Assembly (NCBI GenBank): GCA_963975425.1
Contig: CAXBGS010000001.1
Span: forward strand, 1,054,001-1,118,000
From: CAXBGS01 sp963975425
Lineage (GTDB): Bacteria > Planctomycetota > Planctomycetia > Pirellulales > Pirellulaceae
Reading direction: 5' to 3'
DNA length: 64,000 nt
Below, piece after piece: positions 43,108 to 51,839 of this stretch. Under the pieces are notes generated by a model. It searched no databases. It had not been told where the DNA came from and saw only the letters and a list, made by a program, of their open reading frames with translations. Numbering within the stretch: the first letter of the stretch is position 1; each line of letters begins with the position of its first letter. The translations under genes and the position numbers were made by a program.

Positions 43108-45366
43108 TCAGGTCAGGCGTTTTTGAAATCTTATGACGCTGAGCAACAACACGATCATTCCGCAGATGGTTAGTCCGATGACGGACGGTGTCAGGTCCGC
43201 CAAGTCAGCGCCGCGCAGGACAATGCCCCGCAGTATTTCGATGTAATAGGTAACCGGGATTGCAAATGTCGCCCAATAGATGAGCGTCGGCATCTCGCTG
43301 CGAGGAAAAACGAACCCAGATAGCAACACCGATGGAAGCATGATGACGAACGCGAATTGAATCGCTTCCAATTGTGTTTTGGCAAGTGTCGAGACCAGCA
43401 ATCCGAGCGCGAGCGAACAGATCATGAACAACATCGAAAGTCCGAGCAGCAATGTGATGCTGCCGTGAATCCTAACGCCGAAGACATAGATCATGACGAC
43501 CAACACCGTCAGCAACGATACAAATCCGACCAAGGCGTAGGGCAGCAGTTTGCCAAGCAACAAGCCGGCGCGGCCCACGGGAGTCACGAAAAGTTGTTCA
43601 AGTGTGCCGAGTTCGCGTTCTCGGACGACAGCGAATGACGTGAGAAACAGCGTGACCAATTGCAATATGATTCCGACCAATCCCGGTACGAAAAAGTGGG
43701 AACTTTGCAGATCCGGGTTGTACAACATTCTCGTTCGCACTTCGATTGGAAGTGCGCCTTCGCCCGAAGCAAGACGGGCGGGCGCCAATTGCAATGCTTC
43801 GCCTTTGACCCGAGCCATCTGGATCGAGAGATTCGTTCCAAGCAGTTGCGCCGTGCTTTGTGCCGTGGTCGCGACTTGCGAATCGCTTCCGTCGATTAAG
43901 ACTTGAATCCGAGCTTGTTCGCCTCGCAATAATTGGTCGACGTATGCGGGCGGAATGCGGATTCCGACCTTTGCCCGCCCCGATGTCAGCGCTCGCTGAA
44001 ACGATTCTTCGTCCCATACATGATCGATGATTCGAAACCGACGCGTGTTTTCAAACGCGGCGGTCAATTCCCGCGACATTTGACGACCGTCCATGTTGAA
44101 TACGATCGACGGTATGTTTTCGATTTGAGTGTCAATCGCATAACCAAAAATAATGGTTTGCATCGTGGGCACGACCAACATGAAAAACATCGTGCTGGGT
44201 TGTCGACGGATGTGAATCAGTTCCTTGATCAAGACGGCCCAGAGACCTGCCCAGGTTGTGCGATGCCCCGCTGGTACGCCATCACGGCGATCGCTGATCC
44301 GGTCACCAGCCAGATCCGTTCTGCTTTCATCTACGTCGACGTGCACGTGACCGGTTGAAAAGACGTTCGGCGGACTTGCAATCGGATGGTCGGCTAAGTC
44401 GTCTTTGTCGTGAACTGGCGTTGGCAGTTTTCGTTGCTCGGCGTTGCTGGTCAGCGTCACAAAGACGTCTTCCAAGCTTGGTGCGATCTCTCGCATATCG
44501 CTTGGCGTCGGTAGCCCCAGTTCATCAAGTGCGGCCTGCGGCGAACGTGATTGATCGATCAACAAGTGAATGCTTTCGCCGAATAAAGTGGCATCGCGGA
44601 CCTCTGGCAACCGGCGCAGACCGGCCAAGTGCTGCGCAGGACTGGGCAGACGGATTTCGTACCGCCTGGTTCCCGGCGGATTCACTTCCGGCAACTGTTT
44701 CAATTGATGTGGTTTACCGAGTACCAATAATTGAGATTGATAGATGTAGCCGACTTCCGTGCAACGCTCTGCTTCGTCCATGTAGTGCGTCGTGACGAAT
44801 AACGTTACGCCTCGTCCAGAAAGATCGAACAACAAATCCCACAAATGACGCCTGGCGACGGGATCGATACCGGCGGTTGGTTCATCCAGAAACAGAACGT
44901 CGGGTTCGTGCATCAAAGAGCAGGCCAGGGCGAGACGTTGCTTCCAGCCACCAGAAAGAGTCGCAGCCAGTTGCGGTAATCGGTCGGCAATGCCCGTCAG
45001 GGCAAGAACTTCGTCGCGACGGCGGGAAACTTGTTCGCGGTCCAAGCCATAAATACGTCCATAGAAATCCAAGTTCTCTTGCACAGACAAGTCGCCATAA
45101 AGACTGAATTGCTGTGACATGTATCCGACGCGAGGCTTGATTCGCTCGGCATTGTTGCGCACATCCAGTCCGAACACGCTGGCATCGCCGCTGCTGGGCG
45201 GAAGGATTCCCAGTAACATGCGGATGATTGTCGACTTGCCGCTGCCGTTGGGTCCCAATAACCCGAAAATCGAACCGCGATGCACTGTAAAACTGACGTC
45301 CTGAACGGCGACCAGCGAACCGAAAGAACGAGATAGCGAGCGAACATCAATGACGGGTGCATTCAT
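43108..45366 (-). CDS. ABC transporter, ATPase fused to ABC-2 permease
   Basis: 752 residues joining two parts that are separate in most exporters. Residues 1-300 are the ATPase: Walker A GLLGPNGSGKST at about 36-46, signature LSGGWKQRLALACSLMHEPD, Walker B VLFLDEPTAGIDPVARRHLW. A linker (300-375) leads to an ABC-2 permease domain with six spans (VLIKELIHIRRQPSTMFFML, LVTLFLTSFAVVRERELGTL, FAVVRERELGTLEQLFVTPV, YWATFAIPVTYYIEILRGIV). This single-chain YbhFS/R-type arrangement exports drugs or lipophilic compounds. It overlaps the membrane-fusion gene by 4 bp, forming a two-gene exporter operon. Confidence 0.92.
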   Translation of the reverse strand: MNAPVIDVRSLSRSFGSLVAVQDVSFTVHRGSIFGLLGPNGSGKSTIIRMLLGILPPSSGDASVFGLDVRNNAERIKPRVGYMSQQFSLYGDLSVQENLDFYGRIYGLDREQVSRRRDEVLALTGIADRLPQLAATLSGGWKQRLALACSLMHEPDVLFLDEPTAGIDPVARRHLWDLLFDLSGRGVTLFVTTHYMDEAERCTEVGYIYQSQLLVLGKPHQLKQLPEVNPPGTRRYEIRLPSPAQHLAGLRRLPEVRDATLFGESIHLLIDQSRSPQAALDELGLPTPSDMREIAPSLEDVFVTLTSNAEQRKLPTPVHDKDDLADHPIASPPNVFSTGHVHVDVDESRTDLAGDRISDRRDGVPAGHRTTWAGLWAVLIKELIHIRRQPSTMFFMLVVPTMQTIIFGYAIDTQIENIPSIVFNMDGRQMSRELTAAFENTRRFRIIDHVWDEESFQRALTSGRAKVGIRIPPAYVDQLLRGEQARIQVLIDGSDSQVATTAQSTAQLLGTNLSIQMARVKGEALQLAPARLASGEGALPIEVRTRMLYNPDLQSSHFFVPGLVGIILQLVTLFLTSFAVVRERELGTLEQLFVTPVGRAGLLLGKLLPYALVGFVSLLTVLVVMIYVFGVRIHGSITLLLGLSMLFMICSLALGLLVSTLAKTQLEAIQFAFVIMLPSVLLSGFVFPRSEMPTLIYWATFAIPVTYYIEILRGIVLRGADLADLTPSVIGLTICGMIVLLLSVIRFQKRLT

Positions 45367-46499
45367 TCTTTTACGCTCACGCTATCCAGCCATACATCGG
45401 CCATCATGCCAGGTCGCAATTGGTCGCGATCATGCTCGATCGTTACTTTGATTCGAAACACCTGCTTCGAACGTTCCTCAACCGTCTGGACGTTGCTGGG
45501 GGTGAACTCGGCTTGCCTCGCGACATAAGAAATCTCGCCGGTAAAGGGTTGATCGGGATAGCTGTCGACGGTCACGCGGACGCGTTGACCGACTTGAATG
45601 CCGACTCGGTTTTGCGGTACGTAAGCCCGTACCCACAGTTCACTCTTGTCCAGCATTGCCAACACCGGTGCGCCGGCTGCAACCATGTCGCCCGGTTGCA
45701 GATCGATCGCTTCGACGATCCCATCGATAGGACTCTTGATACTGAGTTCCTCTTTTTGTTTTCGTATCGCGTCCAACGCGGCTTGTGCCGCGTCCCGGGC
45801 GGCTTTGGCCTGTTCAATTTCCTCGGGACGATAACCCCTTAAGATCAGTTGCCATGCCTGACGAGCCTCTTCGACGCGGGCCGCGGCTTCCTGCAACTCT
45901 TCCGGTCGTGTGCCGGCTTCCAGCAAATTCAGTTCTTGCTGCCGCACGTCGACATTGGCGGATGCGGCTTCGAGGGCCTCGCGAGCGTTGTCGACCTCCT
46001 GTTTCGAAACCGCGTTTTCACGAACGAGACGTGATAATCGTGTTGACGTCTGCTCGGCGAGTCTTTTTTCGACCTGAGCGGCTACAAGTCGACCGCGTGC
46101 CGCTTCGATTTCCTCCTTGCGCGGACCCGACTGCAAGAGTTCCAACCGAGCTTGCAATTGATCCACTTTCGCTTTGGCTTGCAATTTTTCTTCGTCGCGG
46201 AATCCTGCAGAGAGGCGTTTGTATTCCGCCTCGGCTGCCACGAGGGAATATTCCAGCTGCGCTTCTCTTTCCAGCAGATCAAATGGTTCAAGTTCGACAA
46301 GCACGTCGCCGTGATCGACGGTTTGGCCTTCACGGACATAGACTCGCGCGACACGTCCCCCGACGCGTGACCCGAGGCGAATTTCATCGGCTTCGATAAA
46401 GCCCGAGACGCGCTGAGGGGCGGTGTACCAACTGCTGTAAAAAATCGACGTTAGAAGTGCGGCGACTATTAAAGACATCAAAACGAAACGCATTGTCAT
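45363..46499 (-). CDS. HlyD-family membrane fusion (adaptor) protein
   Basis: 378 residues. One N-terminal span (MTMRFVLMSLIVAALLTSIF), a barrel-sandwich half-motif (GSRVGGRVARVYVREGQTVD), a long coiled coil (about 75-235, e.g. QAKAKVDQLQARLELLQSGP) and a second half (SPIDGIVEAIDLQPGDMVAA) followed by the beta-barrel RVGIQVGQRVRVTVDSYPDQ. It bridges the fused ABC exporter across the periplasm, as YbhG does for YbhFSR. Its end overlaps the ABC gene start by 4 bp. No outer-membrane TolC is adjacent. Confidence 0.92.
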   Translation of the reverse strand: MTMRFVLMSLIVAALLTSIFYSSWYTAPQRVSGFIEADEIRLGSRVGGRVARVYVREGQTVDHGDVLVELEPFDLLEREAQLEYSLVAAEAEYKRLSAGFRDEEKLQAKAKVDQLQARLELLQSGPRKEEIEAARGRLVAAQVEKRLAEQTSTRLSRLVRENAVSKQEVDNAREALEAASANVDVRQQELNLLEAGTRPEELQEAAARVEEARQAWQLILRGYRPEEIEQAKAARDAAQAALDAIRKQKEELSIKSPIDGIVEAIDLQPGDMVAAGAPVLAMLDKSELWVRAYVPQNRVGIQVGQRVRVTVDSYPDQPFTGEISYVARQAEFTPSNVQTVEERSKQVFRIKVTIEHDRDQLRPGMMADVWLDSVSVKE

Positions 46500-46640
46500 G
46501 TCACTGCCTTACCCAACCGAGCCCACTAACCGCAGACATTCTAACCGTTTGATCCAGTGACTCGGCGTTTGGTCTTCATCCTGCAACTGAGAGGTGATAC
46601 GTGTTGCGGCGCAAGAATCGTTTGGAACTTGCCATCACGG

Positions 46641-48410
46641 CTAAGACAACGTCGGCGCTCGTGGGGATTTGGGGCCATCGACGCGAGCGGTTCGGGTGAT
46701 TGGGTTGCCGATCGAGTAGGACTTGACCATGTACTCGTGCACCATGCGTTGCGTATTAAAGAATGATCCGTTCAACGCGATCGAATGACGCATCACGTCG
46801 ATGAATCGTTCGCGATCGTTATAGAACATCGGAACCACGGATTCTTCCAGCGAATCGTACAATGCGTTGGCATTCGCACCGTGAACCTGGCTGTTGCGGT
46901 GACCGATTGCCCAGCCAGTGACCCCTTCGATGCATCCCTCGATCCACCATCCGTCCAAGACGCTCAGCGAAGGCACGCCATTGAGCGCAGCCTTCATTCC
47001 GCTGGTCCCCGATGCCTCATTGGGCGGTTCGGGGGTGTTCAGCCAAACGTCGACACCCGCCGTCATCAATCCGCCAAGTCGCATGTCATAGTTGGGTAAA
47101 TATGCCACAGGGACGTCGGTGCCAAGTTCGTGCCCATATTGAATGATTTGCTTGATCAGTTCTTTGCCTTGTTCGTCACTGGGGTGAGCTTTGCCCGCAT
47201 AAATGATCTGCAGTCGACCGACGTCGCGACTGATACGCCGCAATCGATCGATATCTTCCATTAGCAAGGCGGGCCGCTTGTAGCTTGCCGCGCGGCGGCC
47301 GAATCCCAACGTCAACACGTCGACGTCAAAGCCCGTGTTCGTTTGACGATTGACGCGTCCGAGTAATTCACGTTTGGCCAGTTGGTGCGCAAGCCAGATC
47401 TCATTATCGGGAATCGACAATGCGTAACGCAGACTGAAATTGTCTCGTCGCCAATTGGTGATGTATTTGTCAAATAAACCGGCAAACGATGGCGACACCC
47501 AGGTCGCCGCATGCACGCCGTTGGTGATGGAGTCGATGTCGTATTCGGCGAACATCAACTGGGATACTTCGCTGTGTTTCTTTGCCACGCCGTTGACATA
47601 ATGGCTCAAGGCAAGCGCCACGTAGGTCATATTCAGTTGGCCGGCGTGACAGATGGCATCGGAGATCCCGCAGAGCTCTCTTTTGCCCAGGACTTGCTCG
47701 ACCAAGTCGATGTTGAATCGGTCATGACCAGCGGGAACCGGGGTGTGTGTCGTAAAAACGCACTGACGCCGCACGGCCGCATAGTCTTCGGTTATCAATT
47801 CGTTCCGCCCCGCCGCCACGCGATGTTCCCGCAGCAATTCGATCGTCAGCAGCGCTGCGTGCCCTTCGTTCATGTGAAACCGTTCCAGGTTCAGATGCCC
47901 AAACGAACGCAACATGCGGACTCCGCCGATCCCCAGCAGGACCTCCTGGCAAAGCCGGTATCGATGATCGCCGCCGTACAACTGGTCCGTCAGGATGCGG
48001 TCTGCATCAGAGTTTTCTGGTAGATCGGCATCTAGAAAATAGACCGGTACCCGATACCCATCGTCCGCGGTCACGTCATAGCGCCATGCTTTCAGACGCA
48101 CGTCGCGACCCTCGATTGTGACAGTTGCATAAATTCCCGTGTCCGTTAGGAAATCAGCAATCGACCAGTGCACCGGTTCTTCTGTTTGATGCCCGGTCGC
48201 GTCCAACCGTTGAAAAAAATATCCGCGTCGGTCTAGCAGAGTGACCGCAACCATTGGCAGATGCAAATCCGCCGCCGCTCGAATCGTATCGCCAGCTAAA
48301 ACGCCAAGGCCGCCGGAATAAGTTGGAACATCCGGATCGACAGCGATTTCCATCGAAAAATAAGCAATGCGGGGTTCATCATCCATCGATCCAAAACTTC
48401 TTTCTATCAT
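46641..48410 (-). CDS. Alpha-glucan (glycogen/maltodextrin) phosphorylase
   Basis: 589 residues of the shorter GT35 'alpha-glucan family phosphorylase' branch, which lacks much of the N-terminal regulatory part of E. coli GlgP. The start region DEPRIAYFSMEIAVDPDVPT and GGLGVLAGDTIRAAADL, the middle HMNEGHAALLTIELLREH, and the PLP-lysine region NEASGTSGMKAALNGVPSLS followed by LDGWWIEG are clear. It releases glucose-1-phosphate from glycogen ends. With GlgX on the same strand 3.7 kb away it gives a glycogen-breakdown set; a thioredoxin gene follows 330 bp upstream. Confidence 0.93.
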   Translation of the reverse strand: MIERSFGSMDDEPRIAYFSMEIAVDPDVPTYSGGLGVLAGDTIRAAADLHLPMVAVTLLDRRGYFFQRLDATGHQTEEPVHWSIADFLTDTGIYATVTIEGRDVRLKAWRYDVTADDGYRVPVYFLDADLPENSDADRILTDQLYGGDHRYRLCQEVLLGIGGVRMLRSFGHLNLERFHMNEGHAALLTIELLREHRVAAGRNELITEDYAAVRRQCVFTTHTPVPAGHDRFNIDLVEQVLGKRELCGISDAICHAGQLNMTYVALALSHYVNGVAKKHSEVSQLMFAEYDIDSITNGVHAATWVSPSFAGLFDKYITNWRRDNFSLRYALSIPDNEIWLAHQLAKRELLGRVNRQTNTGFDVDVLTLGFGRRAASYKRPALLMEDIDRLRRISRDVGRLQIIYAGKAHPSDEQGKELIKQIIQYGHELGTDVPVAYLPNYDMRLGGLMTAGVDVWLNTPEPPNEASGTSGMKAALNGVPSLSVLDGWWIEGCIEGVTGWAIGHRNSQVHGANANALYDSLEESVVPMFYNDRERFIDVMRHSIALNGSFFNTQRMVHEYMVKSYSIGNPITRTARVDGPKSPRAPTLS

Positions 48411-48740
48411 CTCGCGATGTTCATTCTTAGAGCGAGCGTTCGCTTTGATATGGGTTGGTCAAGCGTCGGAGATTCGCACGCCGACCCAATATCGTTTGCA
48501 AACGCAACTGTGATGCCAAAGTCAGGACGCTGAATCTATGGCCGATTACGACTGTGCTTGCATCGGACACCGGCATGATGTTAGCCGCTACGTCCCAACG
48601 CAGAGTGTGCGATTGAACCACCATTTGTGCGATCGGCGTGCATCTGGAATCGTGGAGTGTTCCTATTCGCACATACGCATCATGCAGAGAAGTTCGTTCC
48701 GATATGTCGCAACTCGGCAGCTTGCCTCGCGCGGGATAGC
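48411..48740. other. Gene-free region between phosphorylase and thioredoxin genes
   Basis: 330 bp between two minus-strand genes. Overlapping open frames on both strands have no family features. It should contain the phosphorylase promoter at its left end; nothing else stands out. Confidence 0.4.
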
Positions 48741-49187
48741 TTATCGAATCGACGAAGACACCCATTGAACAATCTGATCAGCGTCCAATGCGCCGGATTG
48801 CCGAGACAACTCTCGCCCGTTCCGAAACAGGATCATGGTCGGAATGCCAGAGATTGCGAAACGAGAAGACGTCAGTGGGCTATTTTCGGTGTTCAATTTT
48901 GCCAAAACAACTTGCGACGCAAGCTGTGACGCCGCTTGCGCAAACGCGGGCGCCATCATGCGGCAGGGACCACACCAGGGTGCCCAGAAATCCACGACCA
49001 CGGGAACTTCCGTTTTCGAGACGAATTTGGTGAATGTGTCGTCCGTAAGGTCGATCGGATGCGAAGGCAGCAGCGTCTGTTTGCACTTACCACAAACTGG
49101 GGAGTCAAACTTTCTGGACACCGGCACGCGATTGACGGATAGACAATGCGAACACACAAGTTTTAGCGACGTTGGATTCTTTTGCAT
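48741..49187 (-). CDS. trxC: Thioredoxin 2 (TrxC-like, N-terminal zinc ribbon)
   Basis: 148 residues. An N-terminal zinc ribbon is given by Cys12/Cys15 and Cys32/Cys35 (VCSHCLSVNR, VCGKCKQTLL), followed by a thioredoxin domain with the canonical active site FWAPWCGPCRMMAP (WCGPC 71-75) and the cis-proline segment ISGIPTMILFRNGRE. Zinc-containing thioredoxin 2 is typically induced by oxidative stress and reduces protein disulfides in the cytoplasm. It lies in the stress-gene region, divergent from the CBS gene. Confidence 0.93.
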   Translation of the reverse strand: MQKNPTSLKLVCSHCLSVNRVPVSRKFDSPVCGKCKQTLLPSHPIDLTDDTFTKFVSKTEVPVVVDFWAPWCGPCRMMAPAFAQAASQLASQVVLAKLNTENSPLTSSRFAISGIPTMILFRNGRELSRQSGALDADQIVQWVSSSIR

Positions 49188-49468
49188 CGGTTTAGTGGCA
49201 AGAGGATTTTCGACGACATCTTAGCGTGCAACCGGAGTGCCAAAACCGAGCCGATGTAAAGGAGAGACGTTCGACACCGAGTACCGAGAGCCACGGTCGC
49301 ACGGACTTTTGGCCGCTTTTCGCGACATCACTCTGCGACCTTGCCGCCGGATTCTTGCGGGCAAAATTGCCGCAGGCACGCTCTTTGCATCTACGCCGTG
49401 ATTCAAGTTCGATGATGAGCGTGGCATCACGGCTACCTGCCGAACCAACTGGAACCTCTCGCAGCGGA

Positions 49469-50005
49469 ATGAACTCTCTCATGATACACAAGAACGCCGC
49501 ACTCACCGTTGCCGACGTGATGCGAACCGATGTCAAGACGGTCCGATCGACCATGACTCTGCCTGAATTGGAAGCGGAGTTGTTACGTGCCCATGTCAGT
49601 GGATGCCCGGTCGTCGATGACAACCAGTTGGTCGGTGTGGTTTCTCGATCCGATATCGTTCGCCAATTGTGCGCCGAACGAGAAGTCGCCGAGGTCACAT
49701 CGGACTTTCACTTTGACGAACGGAATTTTTACGAGATCGAGATGGCGTCGCTGAAGGATATCGCTGATCGCGTTGGTGAGCGAATTGAAAGTTTGTGCGT
49801 TAAGGATGTGATGGTCACAAATCCCTTCACCGCCCGCATCGATCAACCCATCGCCGATGTCGCGAAGCGTTTGGTCGATCACGAAATCCACCGCATGCCG
49901 GTCACCGACAAAGGCATCCTGGTCGGAATCATCACGACGACCGATCTGGTGCGCATGATCGCCGATGAACGACTGGTCGATGCGCGCCGACACATTCGGG
50001 ATTGA
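49469..50005 (+). CDS. CBS-pair domain protein
   Basis: 178 residues from ATG 49469, with two CBS domains: LTVADVMRTDVKTVRSTMTL then GCPVVDDNQLVGVVSRSDIV, and VKDVMVTNPFTARIDQPIAD then HRMPVTDKGILVGIITTTDL. The pair normally binds AMP, ADP, ATP or other adenosyl ligands as an energy sensor. The open frame begins at 49226, but the extra 81 residues are unlike the family and the ATG at 49469 (MNSLMIHKNAALTV) or 49481 is preferred. A stand-alone CBS pair next to stress and glycogen genes fits an energy-stress role; the controlled partner is unknown. Confidence 0.88.
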   Translation: MNSLMIHKNAALTVADVMRTDVKTVRSTMTLPELEAELLRAHVSGCPVVDDNQLVGVVSRSDIVRQLCAEREVAEVTSDFHFDERNFYEIEMASLKDIADRVGERIESLCVKDVMVTNPFTARIDQPIADVAKRLVDHEIHRMPVTDKGILVGIITTTDLVRMIADERLVDARRHIRD

Positions 50006-50134
50006 CCTTGCCGACCTTGATCCATCACCCCACAGTGTTGCCGCCGATAGTGTGACGTTGATTTCGCACATATCGCATGTGTTTGCGAGGCGTTGTTTCA
50101 GAGCGTCTCGTGGCTTCTAGCGGATCGATCGGGC

Positions 50135-50611
50135 TTAGTAATACGGCATGTACGGAGTCGGGTGATAGGCTCTGACTTCGTAATGAGATTCCAAAAAAGT
50201 GACCAAGTCTGACAATTGGGTGATTGTCATTTCATCGTTATACAGTCGCATCTTCGAAACGCCGTCGGATTTGATTTCTTCATCGGTGTATCCGGCGGCG
50301 AAGCGGTGCGAAGGATTGATAATCGATGTGACCAGATCGCCATAAGTGGTCACGTAGGGTTTTTCGCCTCCGAGAGCGATCATTTTCTGGTTGGGCGTCT
50401 CCGAATCCGACAGTTCTGATTCTTCAAATTCGATGCCCCTGATGGTATGGCAGGCTTGGCATTTCAGTTGAGTGAAAGTTAAACGACCTTGGTCCGGATC
50501 GCCTTCGGGCAAAGTAAATCCGTCGCCCGACTTTGGATCAGGAGCACAGCCGAGCTGTACACAGAACAGCAGGGCCAGAATGGGAAGAGAGATCTTCATA
50601 ATATTGTCCAT
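50135..50611 (-). CDS. Lipoprotein c-type cytochrome
   Basis: 158 residues. A lipoprotein signal (MKISLPILALLFCVQLGCAP, lipobox LGC with Cys22) is followed by one haem-binding CQACH at 51-55 (LKCQACHTIRGIEF), a loop with MRLYNDEMT that can supply the axial methionine, and the C-terminal helix ITQLSDLVTFLESHYEV typical of class I cytochromes. The end is Tyr/Pro-rich (YHPTPYMPYY). The in-frame ATG four codons in may be the true start. It could carry electrons at the outer face of the inner membrane; partner oxidase genes are not adjacent. Similar monohaem lipoproteins accompany Sox and nitrogen-oxide enzymes. Confidence 0.85.
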   Translation of the reverse strand: MDNIMKISLPILALLFCVQLGCAPDPKSGDGFTLPEGDPDQGRLTFTQLKCQACHTIRGIEFEESELSDSETPNQKMIALGGEKPYVTTYGDLVTSIINPSHRFAAGYTDEEIKSDGVSKMRLYNDEMTITQLSDLVTFLESHYEVRAYHPTPYMPYY

Positions 50612-50715
50612 CGGTGACGAATTGAATTGTCATCTAAGAGCGCCTGATCGATGACAGACGCGTCGATAGGCTTGAATTCCCATGCAAGCGAACCCGAATG
50701 GCACGCTCGCTTGGT

Positions 50716-51129
50716 TTACATTTGCGATTCGAATGCAGACTTCAGGATGGCGACTTGTGCCATCGAGGTGTGGTGTTGTTTCTTGACGCGTTCGTGGATT
50801 TCCCGCTGCTGCGCGATCGAGGAAACTTGCTCTTCATGACGTTCCGTTAGCGCGTCGTCCAGATAAGGATCGGAGCCACCTCGCAGACTTTCGGCCATCA
50901 CTTTTTCATGTTCGTCTAAGGTCTTTTCGATGACTTGTATTTTGTGTTCGTGCGCATTGATCGTGTTTTCGTGATCGGCAATCATGTCGGATATTTGTTT
51001 CAGCGACTGTTGAGCGGTTGCGTGCTGGGATCGCCATTGCTGAAGGTCATCACGCCACATCGCTAGCTCATTTTTCCAGTGGCGATGATCGGTGTGCATT
51101 TCCGACAGAGATTCTGTTTCCTGGCTCAT
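50716..51129 (-). CDS. Coiled-coil hypothetical protein
   Basis: 137 residues, a near-continuous charged coiled coil rich in His, Glu and Gln: HRHWKNELAMWRDDLQQWRS, ISDMIADHENTINAHEHKIQ, VIEKTLDEHEKVMAESLRGG. A break with SDPYLDDA separates a second helix (HEEQVSSIAQQREIHERVKK). No family recognised. Similar proteins occur close to stress genes in this island. It is transcribed in the same direction as the cytochrome gene downstream, 104 bp away. Confidence 0.65.
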   Translation of the reverse strand: MSQETESLSEMHTDHRHWKNELAMWRDDLQQWRSQHATAQQSLKQISDMIADHENTINAHEHKIQVIEKTLDEHEKVMAESLRGGSDPYLDDALTERHEEQVSSIAQQREIHERVKKQHHTSMAQVAILKSAFESQM

Positions 51130-51379
51130 TTTGTGCTCCTCATGGCTTTTGTTTGATCGGTTCGGTTGGCGACAACCAACCGATTGACTGGACCATGCAA
51201 GAGTTGTGCCGACCGGCAGTCGTGTGAACTCAAAGCCGCAGAAACGTTGAGTGCCACGCCGTGACAGCGAGTCCCGATTCGATGTTGGACGCGTTTTCGG
51301 CGAGCCTAAGGTCCGCTGTGATGGACGTCTGTCGTTTCGACTTTCGTGACCTTAGCGATCCGTCCGCCACACCGCCGAC

Positions 51380-51415
51380 GAGCTGTTCGAGCTGTTTGAG
51401 CGGATCGAGCTGTTC
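51380..51415. repeat. 9-bp-period tandem repeat
   Basis: Four adjacent 9-bp units: GAGCTGTTC, GAGCTGTTT, GAGCGGATC, GAGCTGTTC at 51380-51415. Located in a gene-free gap; no function recognised. Confidence 0.75.
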
Positions 51416-51583
51416 GTTTGGTCGCTGCGTCCCGTCGTTCCGCTTTCGGCTTTTGCCCTACAGTTCCGTTCGGGCGCGCTTAGGATGCCGATGTGTGACA
51501 GGATGCCCACATTGGCAGAAGCGTTCTCTGGCAGCGTCCTGAACGACCCGCAATGAATCGACGGTATATGATTTGCGTTTTAT

Positions 51584-51625
51584 GATTTGGGTTCAGGGAT
51601 TTGGGTTCAGGGATTTGGATTCAGG
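51584..51625. repeat. Tandem repeat, 3 x 14 bp
   Basis: Units GATTTGGGTTCAGG at 51584-51597 and 51598-51611 and GATTTGGATTCAGG at 51612-51625. They lie about 215 bp upstream of the dockerin-type gene and might be a regulator site or a slippage product. Confidence 0.85.
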
Positions 51626-51839
51626 CATTCACCATTTACCCCAATCACCGGTACATGCAGACACTCGTCCCGGCGAACGTCAAAGGCTAGAAATGCCATA
51701 AAAACGGGACGCTAAAACTTAGGAATAAACCTAGGAACATTGGTACATCGCGAAAAAGAGCAGTGGTACACTGCGCACGCAGGGCGATTGATGCTTTGAG
51801 TCATTGGTTCGTTATTTCTTGAGATGGGAGACATTCGAG

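Larger units (their letters stand above)
51130..51839. other. Gene-free region with two tandem-repeat tracts
   Basis: 710 bp upstream of the dockerin-type gene. The frame at 51261-51542 has a Ser/Cys/Arg-biased sequence and no family match. It contains a 9-bp-period tract at 51380-51415 and a 3 x 14-bp tract at 51584-51625, plus TTGGTACA/GTGGTACA repeats near 51738-51770 about 80 bp before the ATG. Confidence 0.5.

Noticed and set aside
51261..51542. 93-residue plus-strand frame rich in Ser, Cys and Arg
   Set aside because: Spans a 9-bp tandem repeat and has no family features; likely incidental.
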